Shown: piece by piece, positions 33,988 to 40,258 of the stretch | Numbering within the stretch: the first letter of the stretch is position 1 | Layout: every line of letters begins with the position of its first letter | NCBI GenBank assembly: GCA_003523185.1 | Contig: DPGN01000060.1 | Location: 55,374-95,631 of the forward strand | Reading direction: 5' to 3' | From: Halieaceae bacterium | GTDB taxonomy: Bacteria; Pseudomonadota; Gammaproteobacteria; Pseudomonadales; Halieaceae | Length of the DNA stretch: 40,258 nucleotides | Program-made: the position numbers and the translations under genes | The notes under the pieces: model-generated | Database searches by the model: none | What the model was told of the DNA's origin: nothing | Seen by the model: the letters and a program-made list of their open reading frames with translations, nothing else

Positions 33988-35216
33988 TAGCCGGCAGCTC
34001 CCGGGAGCGACAAAAAGAAGCCCGCGAGTGCGGCGCTCATTAGGTTAGCCAAAGTGGCTGCTATCAAGGCCCTGACTCCAAGCCGAGAAATATCATCTCG
34101 CCTGCTCGGGGCAATCGCACCCAAGCCGCCCAGCAAAATGGCAATCGAGGACAAGTTGGCAAAGCCACAGAGCGCAAAAATAACCACCGCCTGCGTAATG
34201 GGTGACAGCGAATCACTGACATCGGAGAAGGCAACGTAGGCCACGAACTCATTCAAAATGAGCTTCTGACCGATAAGGCTTCCGGCCGTAGATGCATCAG
34301 CCCAGGGGATCCCAAGTAACCAGGCGACAGGACCCAGTAGATAGCCTAGGAGCAGCTCCAAGGTAATGTCTTCGAAACCCACGAAGGCACCAAAGTACTG
34401 CAATAGGCCATTGATTAACGCGATCAGCGCGACAAAGGCAATGAGCATTGCCGCGATCGCGGCCGCCATACGAAGGCCATCCAACGCCCCGGACGCCGCC
34501 GCATCAATGATATTGACGTAGCGGGGTGTGGTGGCATTTTCCCCGGCTTTCGGTACAACCGGTGCGCCTGTCTCAGGCTCAATTAACTTCGCCATCATCA
34601 AGCCACCGGGCGCTGCCATGAAACTTGCTGTCACCAGATACTCGAGCGAAATCCCTAGTGCTACGTAGCCGGCCATCACGGAACCGGCAATGGTTGAGAG
34701 ACCACCGACCATGACGGCAAATAACTCCGATCGTGTCATTGCGGGGATAAACGGCTTTACTACCAACGGTGCTTCCGCCTGACCTACAAAAATATTTGCC
34801 GCCGCTGACATGGATTCGGCATGACTGGTACCGAGGAAGCGCCGCAACCCACCACCCAGGATTCGAACCACCCACATCATGATGCCCAAGTGGTAGAGCA
34901 CAGCTATGAATGCGCTGAAGAAGACGACCACGGGAAGCACATTGACCGCGAAGACGAATCCAATCGGGCCGTCGTAGGCCGCAAGCTGGCCGAACATGAA
35001 GTCGATGCCTGCGCGTGAGTAGCTCAGTAGAGATCCTATGACGTCGGCAGCAGCACTAAGCGCGCGATTACCCCAGGCTGTAAAAAGTGCGATTCCACCA
35101 ACGACAAACTGGATGGCAAATGCCATCCCGACTGTTCTCCATGCTACCGCTTGCCGACTCGATGACACCGCATAAGCAACAGCCACGATGGCGAGCATGC
35201 CGAGGACACTATGCAT
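33987..35216 (-). CDS. Concentrative nucleoside transporter (NupC/CNT family)
   Basis: 409-aa inner-membrane nucleoside:cation symporter. CNT signature blocks are plain: FVGQAEAPLVVKPFIP, MTRSELFAVMVGGLSTIAGS and SSIAILLGGLGAIAPSRR. About ten hydrophobic segments are seen, as expected. It would import nucleosides across the inner membrane with H+ or Na+. GGGAAG lies 5 bases before the ATG at 35216. It leads a two-gene unit with the 2OG oxygenase. Its leader (35217 onward, read leftwards) contains an ACCGA/TCGGT hairpin (35252-35268) and a 7-bp hairpin at 35327-35348, either of which may matter for regulation. Confidence 0.92.
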   Translation of the reverse strand: MHSVLGMLAIVAVAYAVSSSRQAVAWRTVGMAFAIQFVVGGIALFTAWGNRALSAAADVIGSLLSYSRAGIDFMFGQLAAYDGPIGFVFAVNVLPVVVFFSAFIAVLYHLGIMMWVVRILGGGLRRFLGTSHAESMSAAANIFVGQAEAPLVVKPFIPAMTRSELFAVMVGGLSTIAGSVMAGYVALGISLEYLVTASFMAAPGGLMMAKLIEPETGAPVVPKAGENATTPRYVNIIDAAASGALDGLRMAAAIAAMLIAFVALIALINGLLQYFGAFVGFEDITLELLLGYLLGPVAWLLGIPWADASTAGSLIGQKLILNEFVAYVAFSDVSDSLSPITQAVVIFALCGFANLSSIAILLGGLGAIAPSRRDDISRLGVRALIAATLANLMSAALAGFFLSLPGAAG

Positions 35217-35326
35217 AGTGCTTCCCAGAAAATATGTGTCGCCACAATACCGATATTTAGTCGGTCATCCAAATGAAAATGGGGTGGTACCGCTGATTTT
35301 TAAGTCGGCATCGCGGGCCATTGACC

Positions 35327-35348
35327 TGACGCCGTACTGGAGGCGTCA
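35327..35348. repeat. Hairpin in the nucleoside-transporter leader
   Basis: TGACGCC-N8-GGCGTCA, perfect 7-bp arms, about 110 bases upstream of the nupC-like start on the minus strand. No T-run follows, so it is not a standard attenuator; it may be an operator or a leader stem. Confidence 0.4.
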
Positions 35349-35531
35349 AGGATGTACTTCGCTCTAGCAGATTAGGTTCTCAGCCGCCCATCGGTAGGGC
35401 CAATAATGACCCCTCGCATCGCTTGCAGCTCTGGTCTGATTATCACGAAAAAGATTGGTACCACTGCTCAGGGAGATCTAACGAGAGGGCGCAGCTCTAG
35501 CGTCATCTGGGGACACTAGGACGCACGTAGG

Positions 35532-35567
35532 TCCTATGCTTTTTGTCCGGCCACCGAAAACATAGGA
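35532..35567. repeat. Extended imperfect hairpin in non-coding DNA
   Basis: TCCTATG pairs with CATAGGA (7 bp); after a one-base bulge TTTT pairs with AAAA, and an inner CGG-CCA-CCG closes the loop. This layered structure in otherwise non-coding sequence may be part of a small RNA or a cis-acting site. No matching promoter or terminator is evident. A second, looser stem (GGGGCTT/AAGCCCC, 35584-35612) follows. Confidence 0.35.
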
Positions 35568-35685
35568 ACCGCTGAACGAATAAGGGGCTTTCGACACGTG
35601 GAGGCAAGCCCCCGCTCACTGACAATTGCCATTACCATGACGCTAACGACAAACGCTGTACGGGTAGTAATGACCGCGGAGCGAG

Positions 35686-35787
35686 TCACACCATGGCGCC
35701 CACGGAATAGAAAAGAACAGAAACCACCACGCTGAAGGTAATCGTTGTGCTGGCGCTTTCGAGGATGGCCGGTAGCTTCGCCCTCAT
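35686..35787 (-). CDS. Putative 33-aa single-span membrane protein
   Basis: Short minus-strand frame from the ATG at 35787 to TGA at 35686. The product begins MRAKLPAILESAS, with two basic residues, then has a hydrophobic helix TITFSVVVSVLFYSVGAMV to the end. A GGAG lies 9 bases before the ATG, a good ribosome binding site, and the AT-rich region just upstream (35790-35960) carries repeated TGTTAC motifs that could be its control region. No family is recognised. Small single-span proteins of this size often modulate larger membrane complexes, but nothing here says which. It could be a chance frame; the ribosome binding site and amphiphilic layout are the reasons for the call. Confidence 0.4.
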   Translation of the reverse strand: MRAKLPAILESASTTITFSVVVSVLFYSVGAMV

Positions 35788-35808
35788 GATGTCGTACTCC
35801 AATAACTG

Positions 35809-35874
35809 TGTTACTTGCTAATACGAAATATGTTACCTAATAACTCAAGAACAGTAACAAAAATTAATGTTATT
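35809..35874. promoter_or_regulatory. Phased TGTTAC motifs in AT-rich upstream region
   Basis: TGTTAC at 35809-35814 and 35831-35836, its reverse complement GTAACA at 35854-35859, and TGTTAT at 35869-35874. The first three are 22-23 bases apart, about two helical turns. They lie directly upstream of the small membrane-protein frame. Related GTTACG motifs are upstream of the Oar-like receptor. Confidence 0.35.
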
Positions 35875-35953
35875 TCTTCCTTATAGTCATATTTATAATA
35901 AAATACATTCTTTTCAGTTATTTAATAGCAATAAGTCACTGTTTTTATTGCAC

Positions 35954-35978
35954 AAAAAAAGGCGCCCTCAGGCGCCTT
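35954..35978 (-). terminator. Rho-independent terminator (minus strand) behind the receptor remnant
   Basis: Read on the minus strand, AAGGCGCC-TGAG-GGCGCCTT (35959-35978) forms an 8-bp stem with a 4-base loop, followed by seven T (35954-35960 complement). It lies 21 bases after the stop of the decayed receptor C-terminus and appears to be that gene's own terminator, since the intact receptor has another at 36177-36204. Confidence 0.88.
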
Positions 35979-35998
35979 ATCAGATAACAAGCCGTATA

Positions 35999-36079
35999 TT
36001 AGAAGCAATACTCGGGTCCAATTCGGATCTCCCAGAGAGACGCACCACCGATACGTGACTCGGCTCGGTTTGTGCCACC
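35999..36079 (-). pseudogene. Remnant of a TonB-dependent receptor C-terminus
   Basis: Reading the minus strand from 36079 to the TAA at 35999-36001 gives 26 residues ending ASLWEIRIGPEYCF. This has the shape of the last beta-strand of an Oar-like TonB receptor: aligned with the end of the intact neighbour (SVWQVQIGLRYDF), the W, IG, Y and final F agree at identical spacing. A TGA directly upstream (36080-36082) closes the frame, and no further receptor sequence is seen before the intact gene's terminator, so the rest is deleted or decayed. A proper terminator follows at 35954-35978. It is most simply the tail of a lost second receptor that once lay in tandem. A coincidental frame is possible because it is short. 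Confidence 0.5.
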
Positions 36080-36176
36080 TCACCGTAAACAAATATGGTT
36101 GGCATAGATAACAAGTAAAAAAGCTATCGCAACTAAATAAAAAGCCTTTCGAAGTGAGCCCGAGTACGTGACCACC

Positions 36177-36204
36177 AAAAAAAAACCCCGGCAAGCCGGG
36201 GTTT
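36177..36204 (-). terminator. Rho-independent terminator (minus strand) of the Oar-like receptor
   Basis: On the minus strand AAACCCCGG-CTTG-CCGGGG is followed by a run of nine T (36177-36185 complement). It lies 24 bases after the receptor stop. Confidence 0.92.
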
Positions 36205-36228
36205 GATTACATAAGACAGCGTGTCGAA

Positions 36229-39200
36229 TCAGAAGTCGTACCGGAGGCCGATCTGAACTTGCCAAACTGACTGGTTCAGCAATCGTAGATTTTCAATATC
36301 GTCAACATCATTAAGATCAGAGTAGACGTACTGTCCGTTGTCAATTTCCGCACTGACAACAGCTCGCTCATACTCGTAGCCGGTACGTTCAACACGGCCC
36401 CAATCACTATTCAAAAGATTCCCTAGGTTCTCAATATCCACAAACAAACGGAAAGAGTGATCACGGTCAAACGCAGGAAGCTCTTGTTGAATACGAAGGT
36501 CAACAATACTCGTCATGCGCGAGTTGTTTCCGTTTCTTGGTGCGATACCGCCACGATACGCCGCAAGCTCAGAGTTGTTGATGTAATCGAAAAATGCTGT
36601 TTGCTGTGCAGCTTGTGCAGCTTGTGCAGCTAGAGGATCAGCATTGTCATCGTCGTAAAAAGACGCAGCCGAGTACAGAGGATCGTTAGGACCAGTTGGC
36701 ACGTAGAGCAAGTGCCCCGCGTCGTCGTTTCGACTCTCGCGCGCGCATCGGCCACCACCGACGTCTAGAACACAAGCATTATTCTCATCAAAAGTGTAGC
36801 TGTAAGGCTGCCCACTACGGCGAATGCCGAACAAAGAGACTCTGGTTTCGTAGCCAGGTATCAACTCTTTACGCCAGTTGAGTCGCAGTTTGAACAAGTG
36901 CTCGACCTGGAAGTTTGAGGTTCCCTCGCGAGGCGCTTGGCGATCGTAAGCGGCGAAATCTGAGTAGTTAGAAGTCGCGGTGGACGAGGTGCCGTAACCA
37001 ATGTCTTTCACGTCTGCATGAGTGTAGCTCGCAAACATGTCAAATTGGCCAAGGCGCGTTTCCCACTCTTTTGTTGCTGACAGCGCGAACAGCGTGCTGG
37101 TACCGCCGTCATATGAGCCGACGACAATGGCTTCAGGTGCGCCACCGCAGTCATAAACTCCGCGACCGTCAGGCGACGTTGCTACCGGCTGCTCACAACG
37201 CTGATCATACCAGTAAGACGCGTTATCGAGCGTGTTGTGGAGCAAGTCGGCAGAAAGCAACCAGTCATCACCCAGATAAGGAATATCCCTCTCATGAGCT
37301 ACGCCAAGACTGATCTTGGTGGTCGTTGGAATATCGAAGTCTGGACTCAACGCATTGACAGAACCATCCGTGTCCTGATTGGCAAGCTGCGACAGAAGGT
37401 AGGATGGTATGTATTGGCCAGTTGCCGCATCGGGTGATGTTGGGACAGCGATACCTCCGGCATCATCATCTACATCATCAGAAATAACACCGTCATTGGA
37501 GTAGCTGTTAGAAATCCATACACCTGGCGAGCCACCACTAAAGACGCCCATACCACCCCGGACTGTCGTACTTTCAGAGGCATACCACTTAAAAGACACT
37601 CTCGGTAAAATCACGTCCAAACCATCGATATCGGTTGTATTAGCGTAGCCATAGCGCTGGACAAAGTTGCTGTTTAAGCGGATTGAGCCGTTGCTCGCAT
37701 AGCTGTCGTATCGAAGACCAATGTCGACATCAAGATCCGCATTAACGTTCCAACTATTTTGGATGTAAAGCGACGTGTAGTCATAGCCCCAAATAGCACG
37801 CAAATCATTTTCGTCGTTGGTGATCGCGTTGTTGTACGAAACCTCTGTTGCGAGTGCGTTTGCTAGATCATCAACACTGGCAAAGTAATAAGAGCCCTCA
37901 GCGTTCTGCGCAAATAAATTGTTAACGTCAACTTCCTCACGCTCGATACCAGCCTTCAAAAGGTGATTACCAAGCGAGTACTCAGCTACGAATTTTACTT
38001 GGAAGAAGTCTTGGTCAAGCTCGTTACCATGACGGAATCGGTCAGGACCGAATACAAGAAAATTACCATCGCCCACATCTACACCCATCGACGGAAACTC
38101 GGCTCCGTTAAGGGAGTCTTGGCCGGTTGCCTGGGCGGTGCTCGCCAACTTAAATTCAGTCGACAAGTTGTCAGTCCAATCACTGAAGATATGACCAATA
38201 AGACTCTCTACTTTCTCAGATCGATCGTACCAAGCAGATGATGCACCGAGAACTCTGCCGCGAGGAAGTGTGAAGTTATTGCCATTTTGCTCGTTGATGG
38301 TGTTGCCTTCAGTTTGTATGTAAGTCAACTTCGCTCGATGGTCGTCGCTAATATTCCAGTCGATATTTGCGAGGATCTTCTCGTCTTCTGCTGGTCCCTT
38401 AGTGAAGCCGCCGATATCAAAACCCCAGACGTCATTAACAATCTGGGCAACTTGCGCCACATCCTCGGATGTAATACCCGCCTCAGTGTTGAGTGCTCCG
38501 GAACCTGCAGGACCACGTTGTAATGGAGCCACTTCTTCGTATTTGTCATAGGCAACGAAGAAAAACAGCTTATCTTTTATGATGGGACCACCCAGTGTCG
38601 CGACAAAGGTCTCTTCCTCAAATTTGAAGTCAAATTCATCATCTTTGTTCTTATCGCCAATCATACTATCGTCAGTAGAGTAGTACGCCACGGAACCCTC
38701 GAAGCGGTTGGTCCCTGACTTAGTCACTGCATTGATAGAGCCACCGGTAAATCCATTGTATTCAACGTCGAACGGTGCTGTTTGAATCGAAAGCGATTCG
38801 ATGGCGTCGTATGAAATTGGCGATCGCTGCGATGGGTAACCATTGGCGTTCAAACCAAATCGGTCGTTCAACGCCACGCCGTCGATGGTCAACGAGTTAA
38901 ATCGGTTATTCGCTCCCGCAATCGTCAACTCTTTTGCACCCCCACTCTGAACATTCACAGCAGCGAAGGGATCAAGCTGGGCGGCGTCTGTGATATCACG
39001 ATCGATAGAGACTACTTCTTGTAAGGCTCTGAGCCCTAGCGTTGTGCTCAAACCCTCATTCCGAAAACCGTCATCACCGAGTGCCGACGCTGTTACCAAC
39101 ACTTCTTCAATCGAGCCAGACGCTTGTACGGTCACAGGCAAGTTAAAAGCTGAGTCTAAAGTCAGATAAACATCATCGATCGTCACGTTCTTGAAGTCTG

Positions 39201-39465
39201 GACCTGAGATCTCAATTGAATAAGGGCCACCAACGCGAAGACTTCGAGCAGAAAAAGATCCGCTCTCGTTTGTGGTTGTCGCTGAAACCGTACCAGACGG
39301 CGTGTGAACAATTTTGATTGAGGCGTTTGCAAATAATTTGCCAGCCTCTGTTGCCACGGTGCCACGAATCGACGACGTGGTCGTATTTGCAACTGCATTT
39401 ACTGATGCGCCTAGCGATATAGCTATCGCTACGGCCACGGAAACTCGTTTGAGGGAGTTGGTCAT
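36229..39465 (-). CDS. Oar-like TonB-dependent outer-membrane receptor with carboxypeptidase-regulatory-like domain
   Basis: 1078-aa outer-membrane protein. A signal peptide (MTNSLKRVSVAVAIAISLG..., ending near NAVANT) is followed by a carboxypeptidase-regulatory-like beta-sandwich at about residues 31-115 (IRGTVATEAGKLFANASIKI ... PVTVQ), then the TonB plug (SIEEVLVTAS; LTIAGANNRFNSLTIDGV; GFTGGSINAVTKSGTNRFEGS) and a large barrel ending in the aromatic strand WQVQIGLRYDF. This is the Oar/OmpA-related receptor layout; ligands for the group are peptides, proteins or unknown polymers. The ATG at 39465 has AGAGG 9 bases and AAGG 3 bases upstream, better than a start at 39528. It stands alone with its own terminator. 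Its upstream region carries GTTACG repeats. A remnant of a sister receptor lies just downstream. Confidence 0.9.
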   Translation of the reverse strand: MTNSLKRVSVAVAIAISLGASVNAVANTTTSSIRGTVATEAGKLFANASIKIVHTPSGTVSATTTNESGSFSARSLRVGGPYSIEISGPDFKNVTIDDVYLTLDSAFNLPVTVQASGSIEEVLVTASALGDDGFRNEGLSTTLGLRALQEVVSIDRDITDAAQLDPFAAVNVQSGGAKELTIAGANNRFNSLTIDGVALNDRFGLNANGYPSQRSPISYDAIESLSIQTAPFDVEYNGFTGGSINAVTKSGTNRFEGSVAYYSTDDSMIGDKNKDDEFDFKFEEETFVATLGGPIIKDKLFFFVAYDKYEEVAPLQRGPAGSGALNTEAGITSEDVAQVAQIVNDVWGFDIGGFTKGPAEDEKILANIDWNISDDHRAKLTYIQTEGNTINEQNGNNFTLPRGRVLGASSAWYDRSEKVESLIGHIFSDWTDNLSTEFKLASTAQATGQDSLNGAEFPSMGVDVGDGNFLVFGPDRFRHGNELDQDFFQVKFVAEYSLGNHLLKAGIEREEVDVNNLFAQNAEGSYYFASVDDLANALATEVSYNNAITNDENDLRAIWGYDYTSLYIQNSWNVNADLDVDIGLRYDSYASNGSIRLNSNFVQRYGYANTTDIDGLDVILPRVSFKWYASESTTVRGGMGVFSGGSPGVWISNSYSNDGVISDDVDDDAGGIAVPTSPDAATGQYIPSYLLSQLANQDTDGSVNALSPDFDIPTTTKISLGVAHERDIPYLGDDWLLSADLLHNTLDNASYWYDQRCEQPVATSPDGRGVYDCGGAPEAIVVGSYDGGTSTLFALSATKEWETRLGQFDMFASYTHADVKDIGYGTSSTATSNYSDFAAYDRQAPREGTSNFQVEHLFKLRLNWRKELIPGYETRVSLFGIRRSGQPYSYTFDENNACVLDVGGGRCARESRNDDAGHLLYVPTGPNDPLYSAASFYDDDNADPLAAQAAQAAQQTAFFDYINNSELAAYRGGIAPRNGNNSRMTSIVDLRIQQELPAFDRDHSFRLFVDIENLGNLLNSDWGRVERTGYEYERAVVSAEIDNGQYVYSDLNDVDDIENLRLLNQSVWQVQIGLRYDF
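36605..36631. repeat. Three perfect copies of a 9-base repeat inside the Oar-like receptor
   Basis: TGTGCAGCT is repeated three times without error. On the coding (minus) strand it encodes Ala-Ala-Gln units in PLAAQAAQAAQQTAFF, near the C-terminal end of the barrel. As the unit is three codons, copy changes would keep the frame and only alter loop length. Confidence 0.9.
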
Positions 39466-39492
39466 GTCCTTAACCTCTTTAAGGGAAATATG

Positions 39493-39601
39493 GTTACGAC
39501 TACATTTTTGAATACCGTAACAAAGCACTCGTTACGACGAGCTAACGATAATCGCTCCGAGTTAATAAATCATGTCGGATAAAAGACAGTAATGTTACGG
39601 T
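39493..39601. promoter_or_regulatory. GTTACG repeats upstream of the Oar-like receptor
   Basis: GTTACGAC occurs at 39493-39500 and 39531-39538. ACCGTAACA (39514-39522) and its exact reverse complement TGTTACGGT (39593-39601) form a 9-bp inverted pair about 70 bases apart. All lie in the 181-base gap between the Old Yellow Enzyme stop and the receptor start, where the receptor's promoter must be. They look like binding sites of one regulator; the protein is not known. Confidence 0.45.
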
Positions 39602-39646
39602 CAAAAAGCCAATACCGGTTTAGGGATGACAGTTACTGGGCGCTGA

Positions 39647-40258
39647 TTAGTCTAGCGTCATTAACATCGGCTTTTCGAAGGCCACCAGTCCACTGACATC
39701 GCCGCGCTCCACCACTCGGACCCAGTCAGGGTTAGCGATGAGCGCCCTACCGACAGCCACTAGATCGAATTCACCTCGATCCAGCATTTCATTGAGACGA
39801 TCGAGCGACGCAGGTTTGGCGGCTTTGAAGCCAACCTCACCGGGGTCGGGAATGAAGTCGGCGTCAAGACTGACACTACCCACCGTAATCGTGGGCATGC
39901 CGGTCAACTTCTTGACCCAGCCAGCGAGATTAAGATCACTACCTTCAAATTCGGGTTCCCAGAAACGTCGCTGACTACAATGGAAAATGTCGACGCCTGC
40001 ATCGACCAATGGCTCGAGAAAGTCAGCCAGCAGTGCCTCTGTTGGCGCCAAACGTGCCGTGTAGTCCTGCTGCTTCCATTGTGACCATCGGAGAATAATG
40101 GGGAAGTCCTTACCGACCTCGGAGCGACACGCGGCAATAATTTCCGACACGAAACGACCACGCTCTGCCATCGAGCCACCGTACTCGTCATCTCTCTGAT
40201 TGGTACCTTCCCAGAAAAACTGATCGAGCAAATAGCCATGGGCACCGTGGATTTCCAC
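39647..40258 (-). CDS. Old Yellow Enzyme-family NADH:flavin oxidoreductase, C-terminal part (runs off right edge)
   Basis: 203 residues of an FMN-dependent TIM-barrel oxidoreductase that reduces activated double bonds or related substrates with NAD(P)H. EIHGAHGYLLDQFFW, TNQRDDEYGGSMAERGRF and the C-terminal FDLVAVGRALIANPDWV are the family's standard blocks (substrate/FMN-binding loop and phosphate-binding end). The N-terminal half lies outside the window; the first codon here is not the true start. It is on the same strand as, and 181 bases upstream of, the Oar-like receptor, which has its own promoter-like region, so linkage is doubtful. Substrate unknown. Confidence 0.9.
   Translation of the reverse strand: MEIHGAHGYLLDQFFWEGTNQRDDEYGGSMAERGRFVSEIIAACRSEVGKDFPIILRWSQWKQQDYTARLAPTEALLADFLEPLVDAGVDIFHCSQRRFWEPEFEGSDLNLAGWVKKLTGMPTITVGSVSLDADFIPDPGEVGFKAAKPASLDRLNEMLDRGEFDLVAVGRALIANPDWVRVVERGDVSGLVAFEKPMLMTLD

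Larger units (their letters stand above)
35217..35685. other. Non-coding stretch with hairpins upstream of the nucleoside transporter
   Basis: I find no convincing gene in these 469 bases on either strand. It likely holds the nucleoside transporter's promoter and leader, plus structured elements listed separately. One 32-residue minus-strand reading frame near 35390-35490 has no start signal or family character and was not called. Confidence 0.5.

Noticed and set aside
35282..35293. GGGTGGTACCGC, resembling the conserved T-box riboswitch sequence
   Set aside because: No specifier stem, no terminator after it and no aminoacyl-tRNA or amino-acid gene downstream on the plus strand; T-boxes are also not expected in this kind of organism. 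Probably chance.
36080..36173. Short minus-strand frame ending in a hydrophobic segment (AFYLVAIAFLLVIY) just after the receptor terminator
   Set aside because: It would start inside or right after a terminator T-run with no ribosome binding site, so I did not call it, though a small membrane peptide cannot be excluded.
1..40258. tRNA, rRNA, CRISPR, insertion sequence or prophage
   Set aside because: I looked on both strands and saw no cloverleaf, repeat-spacer array, transposase/integrase motif or phage structural gene.

Overview
The window looks like a chromosome segment of a marine heterotrophic gammaproteobacterium, most plausibly of the OM60/NOR5 (Halieaceae) type. That placement is inferred from content: TonB-dependent receptors (one with a flavin-dependent halogenase-like partner), a DMSP-demethylase-like gene, a betaine aldehyde dehydrogenase, and paired carbonic anhydrase and SulP genes. 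No rRNA or tRNA was found to confirm it. Base composition is moderate and fairly even, except for an AT-rich stretch near 35790-35960. I saw no integrase, transposase, CRISPR array or prophage.

Layout. (1) 1-7833: the start of a phosphodiesterase/alkaline-phosphatase-superfamily gene running off the left edge; betB; a divergent MHS-type transporter; a CoA-binding protein with an ECHDC3-like crotonase; a GNAT acetyltransferase with a canonical enoyl-CoA hydratase; a small Tat-signal protein; and a lipoprotein serine hydrolase. (2) 7882-24727: an alpha-glucan/oligosaccharide utilisation region. It holds a cytoplasmic GH13 alpha-glucosidase divergent from an AraC regulator, then (after an inserted formaldehyde-detoxification pair, frmA-fghA) a TonB-dependent receptor, a strong terminator, a tryptophan-halogenase-like flavoprotein, a GH97 lipoprotein, an exported GH13, an exported GH43 and a sucrose/maltose-type MFS permease. 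(3) 24813-28769, minus strand: a OxyR-type LysR regulator, a crotonase, a methylenetetrahydrofolate-reductase-like protein and a DmdA-like methyltransferase. Together with frmA/fghA this makes a C1-metabolism theme. (4) 28900-32131: beta-carbonic anhydrase, SulP transporter, rhodanese and gamma-carbonic anhydrase, probably an inorganic-carbon module. A perfect ATAG-N7-CTAT box lies between the LysR gene and the carbonic anhydrase. (5) 32211-35216: an EamA exporter, and a 2OG-Fe(II) oxygenase translationally coupled to a CNT nucleoside transporter. (6) 35217-36204: about 1 kb of mostly non-coding DNA with several hairpins, a likely 33-aa membrane protein, spaced TGTTAC motifs and a decayed TonB-receptor C-terminus that still has its own terminator. 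(7) 36229-40258: an Oar-like TonB-dependent receptor with repeated GTTACG motifs upstream, and the C-terminal part of an Old Yellow Enzyme.

How it fits together. Polymer would be bound and imported by the receptor at 12972-15737, cut by the exported or lipid-anchored GH97, GH13 and GH43 enzymes, taken into the cytoplasm by the MFS permease and finished by the cytoplasmic alpha-glucosidase, probably under AraC control. Methylated osmolytes (betaine aldehyde, DMSP or a related methyl donor) would feed methyl groups to tetrahydrofolate and formaldehyde to the glutathione pathway. All functions are inferred from sequence motifs; no similarity search could be run.
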